Shown: piece by piece, positions 1-9,280 of the stretch
Layout of the letters: each line of letters begins with the position of its first letter
Position numbering within the stretch: the first letter of the stretch is position 1
DNA from: Caballeronia sp. NK8
GTDB taxonomy: Bacteria > Pseudomonadota > Gammaproteobacteria > Burkholderiales > Burkholderiaceae
Assembly: GCF_018408855.1 (NCBI RefSeq)
Contig: NZ_AP024324.1
Coordinates: 434,001 to 498,000, forward strand
Reading direction: 5' to 3'
DNA length: 64,000 nt
Notes under the pieces: generated by a model
Told to the model about the DNA's origin: nothing
The model's input: the letters and a program-made list of their open reading frames with translations, nothing else
Database searches by the model: none
Made by a program: the position numbers and the translations under genes

Positions 1-122
1 TAGAACAGATATTGGGCCGCGATTCGGCTGCCAGCTTGCGCTCGCTCGCCGATCACGTGGCGTCGGATGCGTTCCTCGACGCGTATAACGATGGCCAGAC
101 TCGAATTGACAGGCGCTCCTAG
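1..122 (+). CDS. 3' end of an unidentified protein (partial)
   Basis: A frame entering from the left edge stays open for 39 codons (positions 3-119) and stops at TAG 120-122. The visible C-terminus is hydrophilic, with acidic and basic residues mixed, ending in DGQTRIDRRS. No family is recognised and no start is visible. It may be a real gene tail, because the composition is protein-like, but the stretch is too short to exclude chance. About 190 gene-free bases follow before the convergent methyltransferase gene. Confidence 0.35.
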   Translation, partial: EQILGRDSAASLRSLADHVASDAFLDAYNDGQTRIDRRS

Positions 123-315
123 TCACGCTCGTCCGCGAGTCGACGGCAAAGGTCGAGGTTGCGTGCTATCAGCCCAAAATCGACAAGACGTCAATTTGAG
201 CGACTCCAGTGACCGTACTGGCCTTAAAACGGTCGTACGTTGCTGGCTGCCGAATGTCGCAAACTGGCCGGTCACTGCCTGACGGCGGCCGTCCACCCGA
301 ACCCATGCGTGCCAT

Positions 316-1044
316 CTATGTGGAGGCAGACACCATCAGAATCATGGGGCGCTCCAGTTCTTCGACCAATTGCGGCATCTCCTCTATCTGTCCGGGTGTT
401 GGAGCAAACTCCTCAACCCGGCGAATTTCGAAGCCCGTGTCGATCAGCGCATTCAACGTCGTACCAAGCGTTCTGTGGTACTTCAGAACGCCCTCAACAA
501 ACCAGTTTGTTCGACGTTCACCTTCGACCGAGTATCCGTTCACCGGCCAGGTTTTGCGGCCCCCTTCATCGTTGATCCAGCGCGCATGAGTTGCTGCCAT
601 AAAGATCGGATGTTCGGTCGTAAAAACCAAATGCCCATTGGGAACGAGTGCCTGGTAAATCACGCGCATGAGGCGGCCAAAATCCTGGATATAGTGGAAA
701 CTCAGCGCGCTGTAAGCCAGATCGAAAGCCTTCTCGGCAAGCTCCAACGTGTTGAGATCGGCCATACGATACTCAATCGCGGCGTCCGTCGTGCTCGCCC
801 TAGCCCGCTCAATCATATTCTTCGACAGGTCGAGTCCAAGGACCGAAATCGCGCCTTGATCCCGCATCCAGCGGGAGGCCCAGCCAAAGCCACACCCTAG
901 ATCGACAACACGCTTGCCGTTTAGATCAGGCAGCAAGGCTTGGATTGCGCGCCATTCGGGTGCGCCGTCGAGTCCATGCACCTGCCGGGGAATCTGGCTG
1001 TAGCCCAGGAAGAACTCGGGATCGTCGTAGATGTTCTGCGCCAT
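316..1044 (-). CDS. class I SAM-dependent methyltransferase
   Basis: A 242-residue cytoplasmic protein with the Rossmann-type SAM-binding motif VVDLGCGFGWASRW near residue 48, an acidic motif II (GLDLSKNMIERA), and the post-motif ALVPNGHLVFTTEHP typical of Methyltransf_11/25 proteins. The start is placed at the ATG at 1044 (MAQNIYDDPEFF) because related proteins begin this way; an upstream in-frame start would add 18 residues of poor quality. The substrate cannot be told: this family methylates small molecules and its members are hard to separate by sequence. It stands alone, convergent with the partial gene at the left edge. Confidence 0.85.
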   Translation of the reverse strand: MAQNIYDDPEFFLGYSQIPRQVHGLDGAPEWRAIQALLPDLNGKRVVDLGCGFGWASRWMRDQGAISVLGLDLSKNMIERARASTTDAAIEYRMADLNTLELAEKAFDLAYSALSFHYIQDFGRLMRVIYQALVPNGHLVFTTEHPIFMAATHARWINDEGGRKTWPVNGYSVEGERRTNWFVEGVLKYHRTLGTTLNALIDTGFEIRRVEEFAPTPGQIEEMPQLVEELERPMILMVSAST

Positions 1045-1459
1045 GTGTTGCACCGGAAGATAAAAGATAAGGCTGGTGGGCACGCCGACATACCCCATCC
1101 GGAGGGAACGCCGAAGGCAGCGGTCAGCGTGGTCGCCGTTTCGCTCGGCGGGACATTATCCTGCCCGGGCGACAACATGGCTAACCAGTTACTGGTCGGT
1201 GCCGATTGTCAGCAATCCACGCGATTATGTCGAAATTTCAAATTGGCCGATCGCTACCCGGTAGCCGGTAGCCGTCGGAAAACTCGTGCTAAGTCGTTTT
1301 TGCGCCAAGTACGCTCATTACACCCTGATTATCATGATGCTCATTGAATTGAAAAGGCGCCTGACGGAAAGGGCGTTTTACGCTTTTGGTGGGCAGTTTT
1401 CCACGAGATAATTCCGCGCGCGCCAGGCACAAATTCAAAACAAGGCTAGGACCGCCATC
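1045..1459. other. gene-free stretch, 415 bases
   Basis: This spacer separates the divergent methyltransferase and propeller/TonB-like genes, so it should hold both promoters. I see only short out-of-frame ORFs and no convincing promoter hexamers, repeats or RNA gene. Confidence 0.5.
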
Positions 1460-2443
1460 ATGAACGATCCATTCAAACTGATAGCAATCGCCGCCGCACT
1501 GATCGCGTTCTTGTTCGCCGCGGCCGCGGACGCACAATCCGTCGTTGTCCAGTACGGCAACCTTGTCTATCGCAACGCCTCAGGCGCAACCGAAGTGCTC
1601 ACGGAGACAGGGGCCGACGGGAGCCCGACGATTTCCCCGGATGGCAATCTGGTGGCCTTCACGCGCCTGCAGCCAGGCGAACGGGAGAACAAGAAGATTG
1701 CGGGTAGCGGGCCTCAGCGCGACGTTTACGTGATTCGCATCTCGGACCATGTGTCCAGGAAGATCGTTACAGCAGCGCATTCGGCACAACCTGAGAATGA
1801 GCTATCTGGCATCAACTCACTTACGTTTTCGCCGGATGGCTCGACGCTCTATTTCAACACGGCAGCGTGGGCGACATCGAAAGCGATTCATGCCGTTTCG
1901 GTTCAAGGCGGTCGCGAGCGGTTTGTTACAAACGGCAATGGCTTTGCGGTTGTCCAGCACGGTGAATACGCGGGCTACCTAGTGACGAGCCAGCACCGAT
2001 ACATGGAAGCCCATGGATCATGGAATCCATACGTCTTGGTGAGCCCGGAAGGCAAGGAAATCAAGGTGCTAGGGGAGTTCGGCGACGACAAATCGCGCGC
2101 CGAGATAGCGGCGCCTCAAAGTGTGGAGGGGAAGGGTGTTCCGCCGATTCCTGCAGCAGCAGGGCCCAACTCTACAAGTCCTGGCTACTCGGAAAAGGTC
2201 CAGCGGCGCGTTCGCCCGAATATCGTGTGGGCCGGCGAAACCGCCGGGCTTGAAACGATCGTCTCGGTGCGCTGCTCGCCGTCGGGCACGTTGCTTTCCG
2301 CGACAATCACACGCTCGAGCGGCGACGAGCAGTGGGATCAGGCCGTGTTGCGTGCGGTCCAGCGCTCGGACCCGATGCCTGTCGACATCGACGGCAAGGC
2401 GCCCGCTGGCTTCACGATCCCGCTACGCCCAGTTGGAGGGTAG
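1460..2443 (+). CDS. secreted propeller-like protein with TonB/TolA C-terminal domain
   Basis: A 327-residue protein with a clear Sec signal peptide (about residues 1-25, cleavage after ADA). Residues 30-200 carry PD40/WD40-like blades: SPTISPDGNLVAF and SLTFSPDGSTLYF are the classic TolB-type repeat. A short linker follows, then a C-terminal domain (about 245-325) with the TonB_C/TolA pattern, including SVRCSPSGTLLSATITRSSG and WDQAVLRAVQRSDPMP. The combination suggests a periplasmic or envelope protein that binds a partner through the propeller and contacts a Tol/Ton-type complex; this role is inferred. There are no operon partners. The start follows directly from the signal peptide. Confidence 0.75.
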   Translation: MNDPFKLIAIAAALIAFLFAAAADAQSVVVQYGNLVYRNASGATEVLTETGADGSPTISPDGNLVAFTRLQPGERENKKIAGSGPQRDVYVIRISDHVSRKIVTAAHSAQPENELSGINSLTFSPDGSTLYFNTAAWATSKAIHAVSVQGGRERFVTNGNGFAVVQHGEYAGYLVTSQHRYMEAHGSWNPYVLVSPEGKEIKVLGEFGDDKSRAEIAAPQSVEGKGVPPIPAAAGPNSTSPGYSEKVQRRVRPNIVWAGETAGLETIVSVRCSPSGTLLSATITRSSGDEQWDQAVLRAVQRSDPMPVDIDGKAPAGFTIPLRPVGG

Positions 2444-2711
2444 TCCAACCTCAACGCGCCCGAGGTCGTCGCCGTCCGCCATCTTTTTCACCGCAAGGAG
2501 GCCCGAGGGCAACCCGCGAGGAGGCGATTGGCAATCCAATTTTGCTGTGAATCGATGCGGCAGACGAGTGTCCGCTGGCCGGCCGACCCCCGACGGTTGA
2601 CCATCCGCGGCGTCCTTCGTACAAACGTCGCTTCGTGGCCGAGAGGAGCGATGCCCCAAATGCGACAGTGGCCGCAGCGACAAACAGCCTGTCCCATGGC
2701 CACGACCTTTT

Positions 2712-2876
2712 TTAGATCTCCGTTTGTTCGGAAATCTCGAGCGCATCGTCGACCTCTATGCCGAGCGCACGGAAGTTCGGGCTGAGTCGCCGTGTATGCT
2801 CGGCGCTCGGACTGCGACCTTCGGGGACCGTACAGGTCCGGTGATCCGCCTCAACCCACTCGCGGACAGCTGAGCG
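2712..2876 (-). pseudogene. remnant C-terminus of a tyrosine recombinase (phage integrase family)
   Basis: On the minus strand a frame of 54 codons, closed upstream by a TGA and ending at TAA 2714-2712, encodes a tail with LGIEVDDALEISEQTEI. This is nearly the hallmark C-terminus of proteobacterial integrases (LGIEVDDALEIAEQTEV). Just upstream, EHTRRLSPNFRA takes the place of the GHTKLESTVRY segment that carries the catalytic His and Tyr, so the active site is ruined. No start codon or N-terminal catalytic domain is present. It is best read as a scar of an integrated element, and it fits the gene-poor stretch 2444-3033, where I see no other gene. Confidence 0.6.
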
Positions 2877-3033
2877 TCAGGCTTGCCGCTGACAGCGGGC
2901 CGTCGGATGCTCCTGACCAGCGTCGCTGATGAGTGAAGTCCTTCGGGGCGTCACTCCAATCGTCGATCCATCGACGTTTCGTTACTCGCAGCGGCCCATT
3001 GATTTGAATGTGACAATCCGTGCTTAACGGTCG

Positions 3034-3318
3034 TCAGTTGCAACCGTGGCTGTTGGCGGTCCGGTAGCAGGTTTGTCCGCCGGGGCCGTGAACCACGCCT
3101 TTGCCGTTCTTCGTCTGAGCTTCTCCGCCCCGATTGGTTTGCGTCGTATGCACACCATTCTGGTTCGTCTGTGACGTCCAGCCCGTACCTGTGTTCCGGT
3201 TATAGCCGCCGGCCGTCTGTCCGTTGCCGCAGACCGTCTCGCCACGGGCGTTCGTCGCACATTCTGCAAACGCATTCGTGGAAAGCATTACGCATGCCAG
3301 TAGTATTAGTTTCTTCAT
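3034..3318 (-). CDS. small secreted protein, Gly/Asn/Thr-rich
   Basis: A 94-residue precursor starting at the ATG at 3318 (MKKLILLACVMLSTNAFA), preceded by GGAGG nine bases upstream; an ATG two codons earlier lies too close to that site. After the signal peptide the mature part (about 74 residues) is polar and rich in Gly, Asn and Thr, with four cysteines (ECATNARGETVC near the N-terminus, and C...C in the last ten residues) that could form two disulfides. It resembles small secreted hypothetical proteins common in Burkholderiaceae. No function is assigned. It has no operon partner. Confidence 0.7.
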   Translation of the reverse strand: MKKLILLACVMLSTNAFAECATNARGETVCGNGQTAGGYNRNTGTGWTSQTNQNGVHTTQTNRGGEAQTKNGKGVVHGPGGQTCYRTANSHGCN

Positions 3319-4037
3319 GGACATTTTCCTCCAAGGGCTGCGGCAGCCGATGTACTCGCCGCGCCAATTGAGGCTTCGCCTCGGGCGCTGGCCAGTATCG
3401 CGAACTGGCGGCATTGGATATCAGTTTAGGTCTTACCGGACCAGTTTTCTCCCTCAAATAGCATTCAGTCCGGCGAATTCGGGGCGACCGGCAGGCGATG
3501 CGATCGAACTGCACTGCGCAGGAGCTTTGCGGGTTCATCAGTGGTTTTGCACCCCTAAAATTGATATCCGACGAACGGTGGCCATGGACCGCGCGGGGCC
3601 GCCGACGTGACAGCACGAGTGACCGTTTGCACCGTTGGAAGCGGTCTTCGAGCGATAGCAACGCGTGTGACCGGAGAGGGTCGTGAGTGTGAGTTCGCGG
3701 ATGCAGTCGGTTGCAGTCCGTTCGGGCGATGTCGCCAAGATCAGCAATGCGTCGGGCTGAAGCCGTAGACCGCAGCCGGCTTCAACGTCCTCAAAGGCCG
3801 AGATGCTCGCGTCGGCCGGTCCGCGTGGTCCGCACGATCCGGTGACTTCCCTGCTTACACACACCGCGTTGCTCGAGCGTCCGAATCCCCCGCACCGCTG
3901 CCGCTTGCCAAGCGGCGCGGAGCGCGCCCAACCTCAATTACAGCGGGCACGTTCCGCACGCACGGAACGCGAAAAGAAGACAACATGCTTCGCACGAGGC
4001 GCGGTAGCTCAGACTCCCGAGCTACCGCGCGCCACTA
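3319..4037. other. gene-free stretch of about 720 bases with a strong hairpin at its right end
   Basis: ORFs here have poor protein character on both strands. The clear structure is an inverted repeat with 12-base arms GCGCGGTAGCTC (3999-4010) and GAGCTACCGCGC (4019-4030) around an 8-base loop, just beyond the stop codon of the minus-strand reductase gene. It probably ends that transcript, although no T tract follows. With the recombinase scar nearby, this may be decayed accessory DNA. Confidence 0.5.
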
Positions 4038-5435
4038 CTACACGGCGCGCTCAGGCAACCTGGATAGCAGTGGTCCGAGACCTTCGGCAATAGTCAAATG
4101 GGAAATCACGGCATCCCGGAGCTTCGGATAAGGAAGTTCTGCGATCATCGCCGTCTGCACCGCCGCCAGCACTTCTCCCGCTTCCGAGCCGATCATCGTG
4201 AAGCCGAGAATGCGGTCGTCTTCCGCGCTGACGAGCACCTTCATGAAGCCCTGCGTTTCGTCAGTCGCTTCTGTTCGCAGCACACTGCTCATCGGTAGCG
4301 TCGCGATGCGCGCGGCGATGCCCTCGCGCCGTGCATCGGTTTCGCTCAGGCCGACGCGCGCGAGCGGCGGATCGGTGAACAGCGTGTATGGAATCAGCCG
4401 GTCGCCGGTGCTGCGATGTCCGCCCGCCATGTTGTCGCGCACGATGCGGAAGTCATCGACGGAAACATGCGTGAATTGCGGGCTTCCCGCGACCTCGCCA
4501 ATTGCCCACACATCGCGCGCCGACGTTTGCAGCCGATCGTTCACGCGGATATAGCCGCGCTCATCCAGCTCGATGCCTGCCCGCTCCAAACCGATATCGA
4601 CCGTGTTCGGAATGCGCCCGGCCGCGACCAGAATGTCGCTGCCCTCGATGGTCTGCTCGCCCGAAGGCGTGCGCACGGCGACGCGCACCTGCGTACCCGA
4701 GTGCCCTTCGACACGGATCGTCTGCGCGTCCAGCACGACGTCGATCTCTTCCGCGCGAAGTATGCGCAGCATTTCGTCGCCTATGTCCGCATCTTCGCGG
4801 GCCATCAGCCGGGCACCGCGCTCGATGATCGTCACGCGGCTGCCGAAGCGCCGATACGCCTGCGCCATCTCTACGCCGATATAGCCGCCGCCCATCACGA
4901 TCAGATGCGATGGCGCGCGATCGAGATCCAGCGCGCCGATGTGCGTCAACGGATCGGCCGACGCCAGGCCCGGCACGTCCGGAATCGCGGCATGCGTGCC
5001 GACGTTGACCACGACCTGATCGCCGCGAAGCGTGCGGGTGCCGCCGTCATTGAACTGCACCTCGATGGTCTTCGGCCCGACGAACCGTCCGACGCCCATG
5101 ATCAGCTCGGCGCCGCTCGATGCATACGCCTGTACGTGAAACGCGGCTTCCCGTTCGACCATGCCGCGTTTGCGATCGCGAACCTTCGCCATATCAACGA
5201 GTACGTGTCCCGTCGCTACCCCGAAATCGGCGGCATGCCGCGTCAGATGCGCCACGCGCGCGCTCCAGATTTCATTCTTGCTCGGCAGACACGCGACAGC
5301 GGGACACGAGCCGCCTACCCACTGCCGCTCGACCACGGCCACGCGCTGCCCCGAGCGCGCCAGATGCCACGCCAGAAGCTTGCCGCCCTGGCCACTGCCA
5401 AGAATCAACGTATCGAACTGTTCGATCTGAGACAT
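4038..5435 (-). CDS. FAD-dependent pyridine nucleotide-disulfide oxidoreductase (mercuric reductase-like)
   Basis: A 465-residue flavoprotein. It has an N-terminal FAD motif (LILGSGQGGKLLAWHLA), the redox-active disulfide in GGSCPAVACLPSKN (CX4C), a central NAD(P)H motif (VMGGGYIGVEMAQAYRRFGS), the second FAD motif (DVWAIGEVAG) and the C-terminal dimerisation domain with SHLTIAEGL, where His takes the place of the usual HPT base. Length and layout match MerA/Lpd-like reductases without a MerA heavy-metal domain, so mercury as substrate is not supported. The ATG at 5435 is preceded by GGGAGAAGG. It lies downstream of, and likely co-transcribed with, the AhpD-like gene, and both are probably controlled by the divergent AraC regulator. 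Confidence 0.85.
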   Translation of the reverse strand: MSQIEQFDTLILGSGQGGKLLAWHLARSGQRVAVVERQWVGGSCPAVACLPSKNEIWSARVAHLTRHAADFGVATGHVLVDMAKVRDRKRGMVEREAAFHVQAYASSGAELIMGVGRFVGPKTIEVQFNDGGTRTLRGDQVVVNVGTHAAIPDVPGLASADPLTHIGALDLDRAPSHLIVMGGGYIGVEMAQAYRRFGSRVTIIERGARLMAREDADIGDEMLRILRAEEIDVVLDAQTIRVEGHSGTQVRVAVRTPSGEQTIEGSDILVAAGRIPNTVDIGLERAGIELDERGYIRVNDRLQTSARDVWAIGEVAGSPQFTHVSVDDFRIVRDNMAGGHRSTGDRLIPYTLFTDPPLARVGLSETDARREGIAARIATLPMSSVLRTEATDETQGFMKVLVSAEDDRILGFTMIGSEAGEVLAAVQTAMIAELPYPKLRDAVISHLTIAEGLGPLLSRLPERAV

Positions 5436-5503
5436 GACCTTCTCCCAATCAGCTAACGGATGAATCGATGTGGAGCGGACGGATCCGCTCGCGAGTGTCT
5501 GCA

Positions 5504-6043
5504 TTACTCGACGGGCGGAAAATCGACGTCGGTGTCGTTGATGCGATTGAACGTGTTGGTGAAGATCGTCATGGCAATCGCCAGCGATATCTCCGCCAGT
5601 TGCGTATCGCGATAGCCTGCCGCGCGAATGGCGGCGAGTTCGTCAGCGCCAATCGTGCCGCGCGTCGTCTGCAAAAGCCGCACGAAGCGGATCAGCGCAT
5701 CGCGCCTGGGATCACCGGTCGGCTGGCCGGCGCGAATCTGTCTGAGCGCTTCCGGCGTCAGACCGGTCATCTTGCCCAGCATCACGTGCGCGGCTACGCA
5801 GTAGTCGCAACCCGTCTGCTCGCTGACCAGCAGCTTGATGGTTTCCAGATCCTGCTTGCTCAGGCTGCTGGCGGCCAGCGCGCCTTCGGCGTCGAGCGCG
5901 GCGTTCAACGTCGCGGGCGCGAGATGGCCGAGCGCCGCGAACAGATTCGGCACGCTGCCGCCCGCGATCTTGCGAACGCGTGCGTAGACGTCGGCGGTGT
6001 CGCCGGTGGCGTTGGCGACGGCGGGAATGGCGATGCGACTCAT
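5504..6043 (-). CDS. carboxymuconolactone decarboxylase/AhpD-like protein
   Basis: A 179-residue all-helical protein with the AhpD-type active-site pattern CDYCVAAH (two cysteines two apart, His four after the second) around residue 78, as in peroxidase-related and alkylhydroperoxidase-like proteins. Such proteins use the Cys pair to reduce peroxides or act in thiol chemistry. Pairing with a disulfide reductase downstream (gap 68 bases) suggests that the two form a reducing system; this is inference. The ATG at 6043 has GAGG upstream. Its promoter region is shared with the AraC gene 119 bases away. Confidence 0.8.
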   Translation of the reverse strand: MSRIAIPAVANATGDTADVYARVRKIAGGSVPNLFAALGHLAPATLNAALDAEGALAASSLSKQDLETIKLLVSEQTGCDYCVAAHVMLGKMTGLTPEALRQIRAGQPTGDPRRDALIRFVRLLQTTRGTIGADELAAIRAAGYRDTQLAEISLAIAMTIFTNTFNRINDTDVDFPPVE

Positions 6044-6162
6044 GGTGGACCTCGTTCGGTGGTGGTTAGGAGCCTCCACTTTAGAGTTGCCGGATGAGCT
6101 TGTTGAGTCGCTAAATTCTCAATATCATGCTCAAAAGTCTCATCGTGTCATTCGAGGTAAGC

Positions 6163-7134
6163 ATGTCGATGTCGATTGATTGGCTGAGCCGCCTGCTCGG
6201 CATGATGACCGTGCGCGGTCAGCTTGAGCTTCGCTGTTCGTACGGCGCGCCGTGGGAAGTGATCTACGCCGATTCAGACGCGGGCGAGATGCCGTATCAC
6301 ATCGTGCTCGGCGGATCGGCCGTGCTGGAGACGCCCGGCGGCGGCAAGCCGCAACATCTGCGCGCGGGGGACATCGTGATGCTCACACACGGTTCGGCGC
6401 ATACGCTTCGCGATGGCAGCGGGGCGCGGCCGAAGCCTGCCCGGCAACGCGCGGCGCTCAACCTGATCATCAGCGAAAACAAGGGCGCCGGCGAGCGTCT
6501 GGACATGCTGTGCGGACGGATCATCCTGGCGCCGCCGCATGACCGCTTCGTTCGTGCGTATCTGCCGGCGCGGCTCGTAGTCCGTACGTCGACAGCGAAG
6601 GGCAGCGGACAGGACGCGGCGCTGGAACAGTTGAATGGTCTCGTCGCGCTGATGCGCACGGAATCGATCGCCGGCAATCTCGGCGGCTACGCGATGATGA
6701 ACGCGCTGTCGGCGGCGCTTTTCGCGCTGGCGTTGCGTGCGAGCGCGGAGTCCGACGAAGCGCCCGCCGGTCTGTTGACGCTCGCGGGACATTCGCGTCT
6801 GTCGCCCGCGCTCGTCGCGATCTTCAACGATCCTGCGCGTGACTGGACCCTGCCGGAACTGGCGAGTCTATGCAGCATGTCGCGCGCAACATTGATCCGT
6901 CATTTTCAGAACAAGGTGGGACGTTCACCCATCGATCTGCTGACCAGCGTCCGAATGGCGCTGGCGGCAAATGAGCTGAAGAGGCCAGGCGTATCGACCG
7001 AAGTGGTGGCCGAGACCGTCGGCTATCAATCCGTGGCGGCCTTCAGGCGTGCGTTCAGTCAGCACTTCGACATGACGCCGGCGCACTGGCGGCGCTCGAA
7101 CGTGGAGACGCAGCAGGCGCGTGTAGAGGACTGA
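6163..7134 (+). CDS. AraC-family transcriptional regulator
   Basis: A 323-residue regulator with an N-terminal cupin sensor domain (about residues 20-190; PYHIVLGGSAVLETPGGG is the conserved cupin_6-type strand pair) and a C-terminal double helix-turn-helix (WTLPELASLCSMSRATLIRHF and VVAETVGYQSVAAFRRAFSQ). The ATG at 6163 follows GAGGTAAGC. It is divergent from the AhpD-like/disulfide reductase pair, the usual layout for an activator of that operon. Relatives of this subfamily often sit beside oxidoreductase genes, but the ligand is unknown. Confidence 0.88.
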   Translation: MSMSIDWLSRLLGMMTVRGQLELRCSYGAPWEVIYADSDAGEMPYHIVLGGSAVLETPGGGKPQHLRAGDIVMLTHGSAHTLRDGSGARPKPARQRAALNLIISENKGAGERLDMLCGRIILAPPHDRFVRAYLPARLVVRTSTAKGSGQDAALEQLNGLVALMRTESIAGNLGGYAMMNALSAALFALALRASAESDEAPAGLLTLAGHSRLSPALVAIFNDPARDWTLPELASLCSMSRATLIRHFQNKVGRSPIDLLTSVRMALAANELKRPGVSTEVVAETVGYQSVAAFRRAFSQHFDMTPAHWRRSNVETQQARVED

Positions 7135-7162
7135 GGATACGCGCCCGCGCTCACAATCGCGT

Positions 7163-8278
7163 TCAGGCGGAGAACTGCATCGCTAACTCGTCGTCCTTGA
7201 TGCTGGCGATGGGTTGCAGTATCGAGCTATCGAACTGCCTCGGTTCGCGCCCGCTCGCGAGAATCATCGGCAAATCGGGATTGGCGAGCGCGCCGCGTCC
7301 GACCGTCACGATGTCCGCGCCGGACCCGAGCGCATGGGCGATACGGTCGGCCGTATGCAAGCCGCCATTCGCGATGATCGTCACCTCCGGCGCGTAGCGG
7401 CGCGCCAGCGCGATGAAGCTGTCGCGCGTGCCTTCGAATGCGGGCTGCCACGCTTCGTGCTCGGTCACGTGGATGAAGTTCACGCCTGCGTCGGCGAGCG
7501 TGCCGAAGATCACTTCTGCGTCCGCCTCGCCGCCGGGCCACTTCGACGCGAAGTCGTTGACCTTGCCCTGCGAGATGCGGATGCCGACCGGCACTGCATT
7601 GCCGACGCCGAGCCGGACCGACTTCACGACATCGACGAGCAGTTGTACTCGCGCCCTCGTGCTGCCACCCCAACGGTCGTTTCTGAGATTCGTGTGTGCG
7701 CCCAGAAACTGGTCGAGCAGATAGCCATTCGCGCCGTGAATTTCCACACCGTTGAATCCCCCGATATTCACCGCGCGCTGCGCCGCCTGCACGAAGCCCC
7801 GGATCGCTTCATCGATCTCGGCATCCGTCATCTGCCTGGGCTCGGGATACGGTCCATCGCCGTAATAGAACGCCATCTGTTCGCCTTTGGGCCGAACGGC
7901 CGATGGCGCCACCGTGTGCTTGCGATAAACATTGCCCTGACTCAGCGCGCCTGCGTGCATCAGTTGCGCGAATACGCGTGCGCCATGTGCCTGCATGTCG
8001 CGATTGAAGGCTGCCCATGCGCGCGCCTGTTCGTCATCGGCCAGGCCAGGCTGAAAACGGTATCCTTGCGAAAACGCCTTGTCGGTATAGATACCTTCTG
8101 TCGTTACGAGGCCGAAGCCGCCTTTCGCGAACCGACCGTAGTAGTCGAACATCGTCTGTGTCGGATGGCCGTATTCGGTGGCCGTGATGCGCGTCATCGG
8201 GGCGACTGCGATGCGGTTGCGCACTGCAATGCCGTTGCCGGCGTACGGGGTAAGGATCTGCGAGGTGAAGTCGTTCAT
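7163..8278 (-). CDS. NADH:flavin oxidoreductase, Old Yellow Enzyme family
   Basis: A 371-residue FMN-dependent TIM-barrel enzyme that reduces activated C=C bonds or nitro groups with NAD(P)H. It shows the N-terminal APMTRITATEYGHPTQTMFDYYGRFA segment in part, the active-site pair in EIHGANGYLLDQFL (His and Asn), and the phosphate-binding region ITIIANGGLHTADRIAHAL-like near the C-terminus followed by GADIVTVGRGALANPDLP. The start is set at the ATG at 8278 (MNDFTSQ); a TTG five codons upstream is possible. It is divergent from the LysR gene at 8384, which probably regulates it. Confidence 0.88.
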   Translation of the reverse strand: MNDFTSQILTPYAGNGIAVRNRIAVAPMTRITATEYGHPTQTMFDYYGRFAKGGFGLVTTEGIYTDKAFSQGYRFQPGLADDEQARAWAAFNRDMQAHGARVFAQLMHAGALSQGNVYRKHTVAPSAVRPKGEQMAFYYGDGPYPEPRQMTDAEIDEAIRGFVQAAQRAVNIGGFNGVEIHGANGYLLDQFLGAHTNLRNDRWGGSTRARVQLLVDVVKSVRLGVGNAVPVGIRISQGKVNDFASKWPGGEADAEVIFGTLADAGVNFIHVTEHEAWQPAFEGTRDSFIALARRYAPEVTIIANGGLHTADRIAHALGSGADIVTVGRGALANPDLPMILASGREPRQFDSSILQPIASIKDDELAMQFSA

Positions 8279-8383
8279 TTCGCGGCTCTTCAAGGAAGGA
8301 AAGTGACTTCATCCTAGGCGTTGGGAGGGCGGGAAAACAGACGTCGAATGGTGAAGCCGCCGTAACGTTATCGGATATAAACC

Positions 8384-9280
8384 ATGTTCCTTCCAGACGT
8401 TCGAACCTTCCTCGCGGTTGCGTCGGCGGGCAGTCTTTCCGCTGCGGCGCGCCAGCTCGACGTCGTCCCCATGCAGGTATCGCGTCGCATCGCCGTGCTG
8501 GAAGAAGATCTCGGCGTGCGTCTTTTTCATCGGACGACCCGATCGCTCACGCTGACTGCCGAAGGTGAAGCGTTCGTCCCATTTGCCACGGCGATGGTGG
8601 ATGCGGAATCCGGCGCGCGCGCCGAGCTCAGCCCGTCGGAGGGAAAGGCGTCGGGTGTGCTTCGTTTGACGGCGCCAAGCGGGTTCGGACAATCCGTCGT
8701 GCTGCCCATGCTTGCGAGTTTGCTTGAAGCCAATCCGGAGCTTCGCATCGACCTCGATCTTTCGGATCGTCAGGTGGATATCGTCGGGCAGGGCCTCGAC
8801 GTGGCCTTGCGGATTGCGCCGTTGGAGGACTCCGAGCTGGTGGCGAAGAAGATCGCTCCCAATCCTCGCCTCGTTTGCGCCGCGCCGTCCTATCTGAAGA
8901 AACACGGACGACCTTCGACGGTTGCCGACCTGGACAATCACGCCTGTATCCGACTGAGTACCGTGCGACGGTGGCCGCTTGTCGTCGACGGAGCGCTGAC
9001 TCGCAAGCGCGTGGATGCTTGTTTCACCACGACCAGTGTCGAAGCGGCGCGAACCGCTGCCGTGCAAGGGCTCGGACTCGCGCAGTTGACGTATTGGGAC
9101 GTCTTCCGGCAATTAGCCGACAACTCGCTGGTGCAGATTCATTTGGAGGATGCGGCGATGGAGGACTTGTCGGTCTGGGCGGTGATGCCGAGCAGGCGAT
9201 ACGTTCCAAACAGGGTGAGCGTCTTTCTCGGCGCGCTGCAAAGTCAGATCGCCGAACTCAGCGAAGGACTCCGACGCTGA
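8384..9280 (+). CDS. LysR-family transcriptional regulator
   Basis: A 298-residue LysR-type regulator. The N-terminal winged helix-turn-helix is clear (FLAVASAGSLSAAARQL, then RIAVLEEDLGVRLFHRTTR) and is followed by the periplasmic-binding-protein-like effector domain (about 90-295). It is divergent from the Old Yellow Enzyme gene with a 105-base shared promoter region, so it likely controls that gene. It is closest to the short-linker, DmlR-like LysR proteins abundant in Burkholderiaceae; the inducer is unknown. Confidence 0.9.
   Translation: MFLPDVRTFLAVASAGSLSAAARQLDVVPMQVSRRIAVLEEDLGVRLFHRTTRSLTLTAEGEAFVPFATAMVDAESGARAELSPSEGKASGVLRLTAPSGFGQSVVLPMLASLLEANPELRIDLDLSDRQVDIVGQGLDVALRIAPLEDSELVAKKIAPNPRLVCAAPSYLKKHGRPSTVADLDNHACIRLSTVRRWPLVVDGALTRKRVDACFTTTSVEAARTAAVQGLGLAQLTYWDVFRQLADNSLVQIHLEDAAMEDLSVWAVMPSRRYVPNRVSVFLGALQSQIAELSEGLRR

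Noticed and set aside
3538..3864. 108-codon minus-strand frame in the left gene-poor stretch
   Set aside because: No ribosome site, no domain, and an unusual Cys/Ser/Thr mix; probably chance in non-coding DNA.
4038..5435. Mercury-resistance (mer) operon
   Set aside because: The reductase is MerA-like in its core only: no heavy-metal domain, no C-terminal vicinal Cys pair, and no merR, merT or merP nearby.
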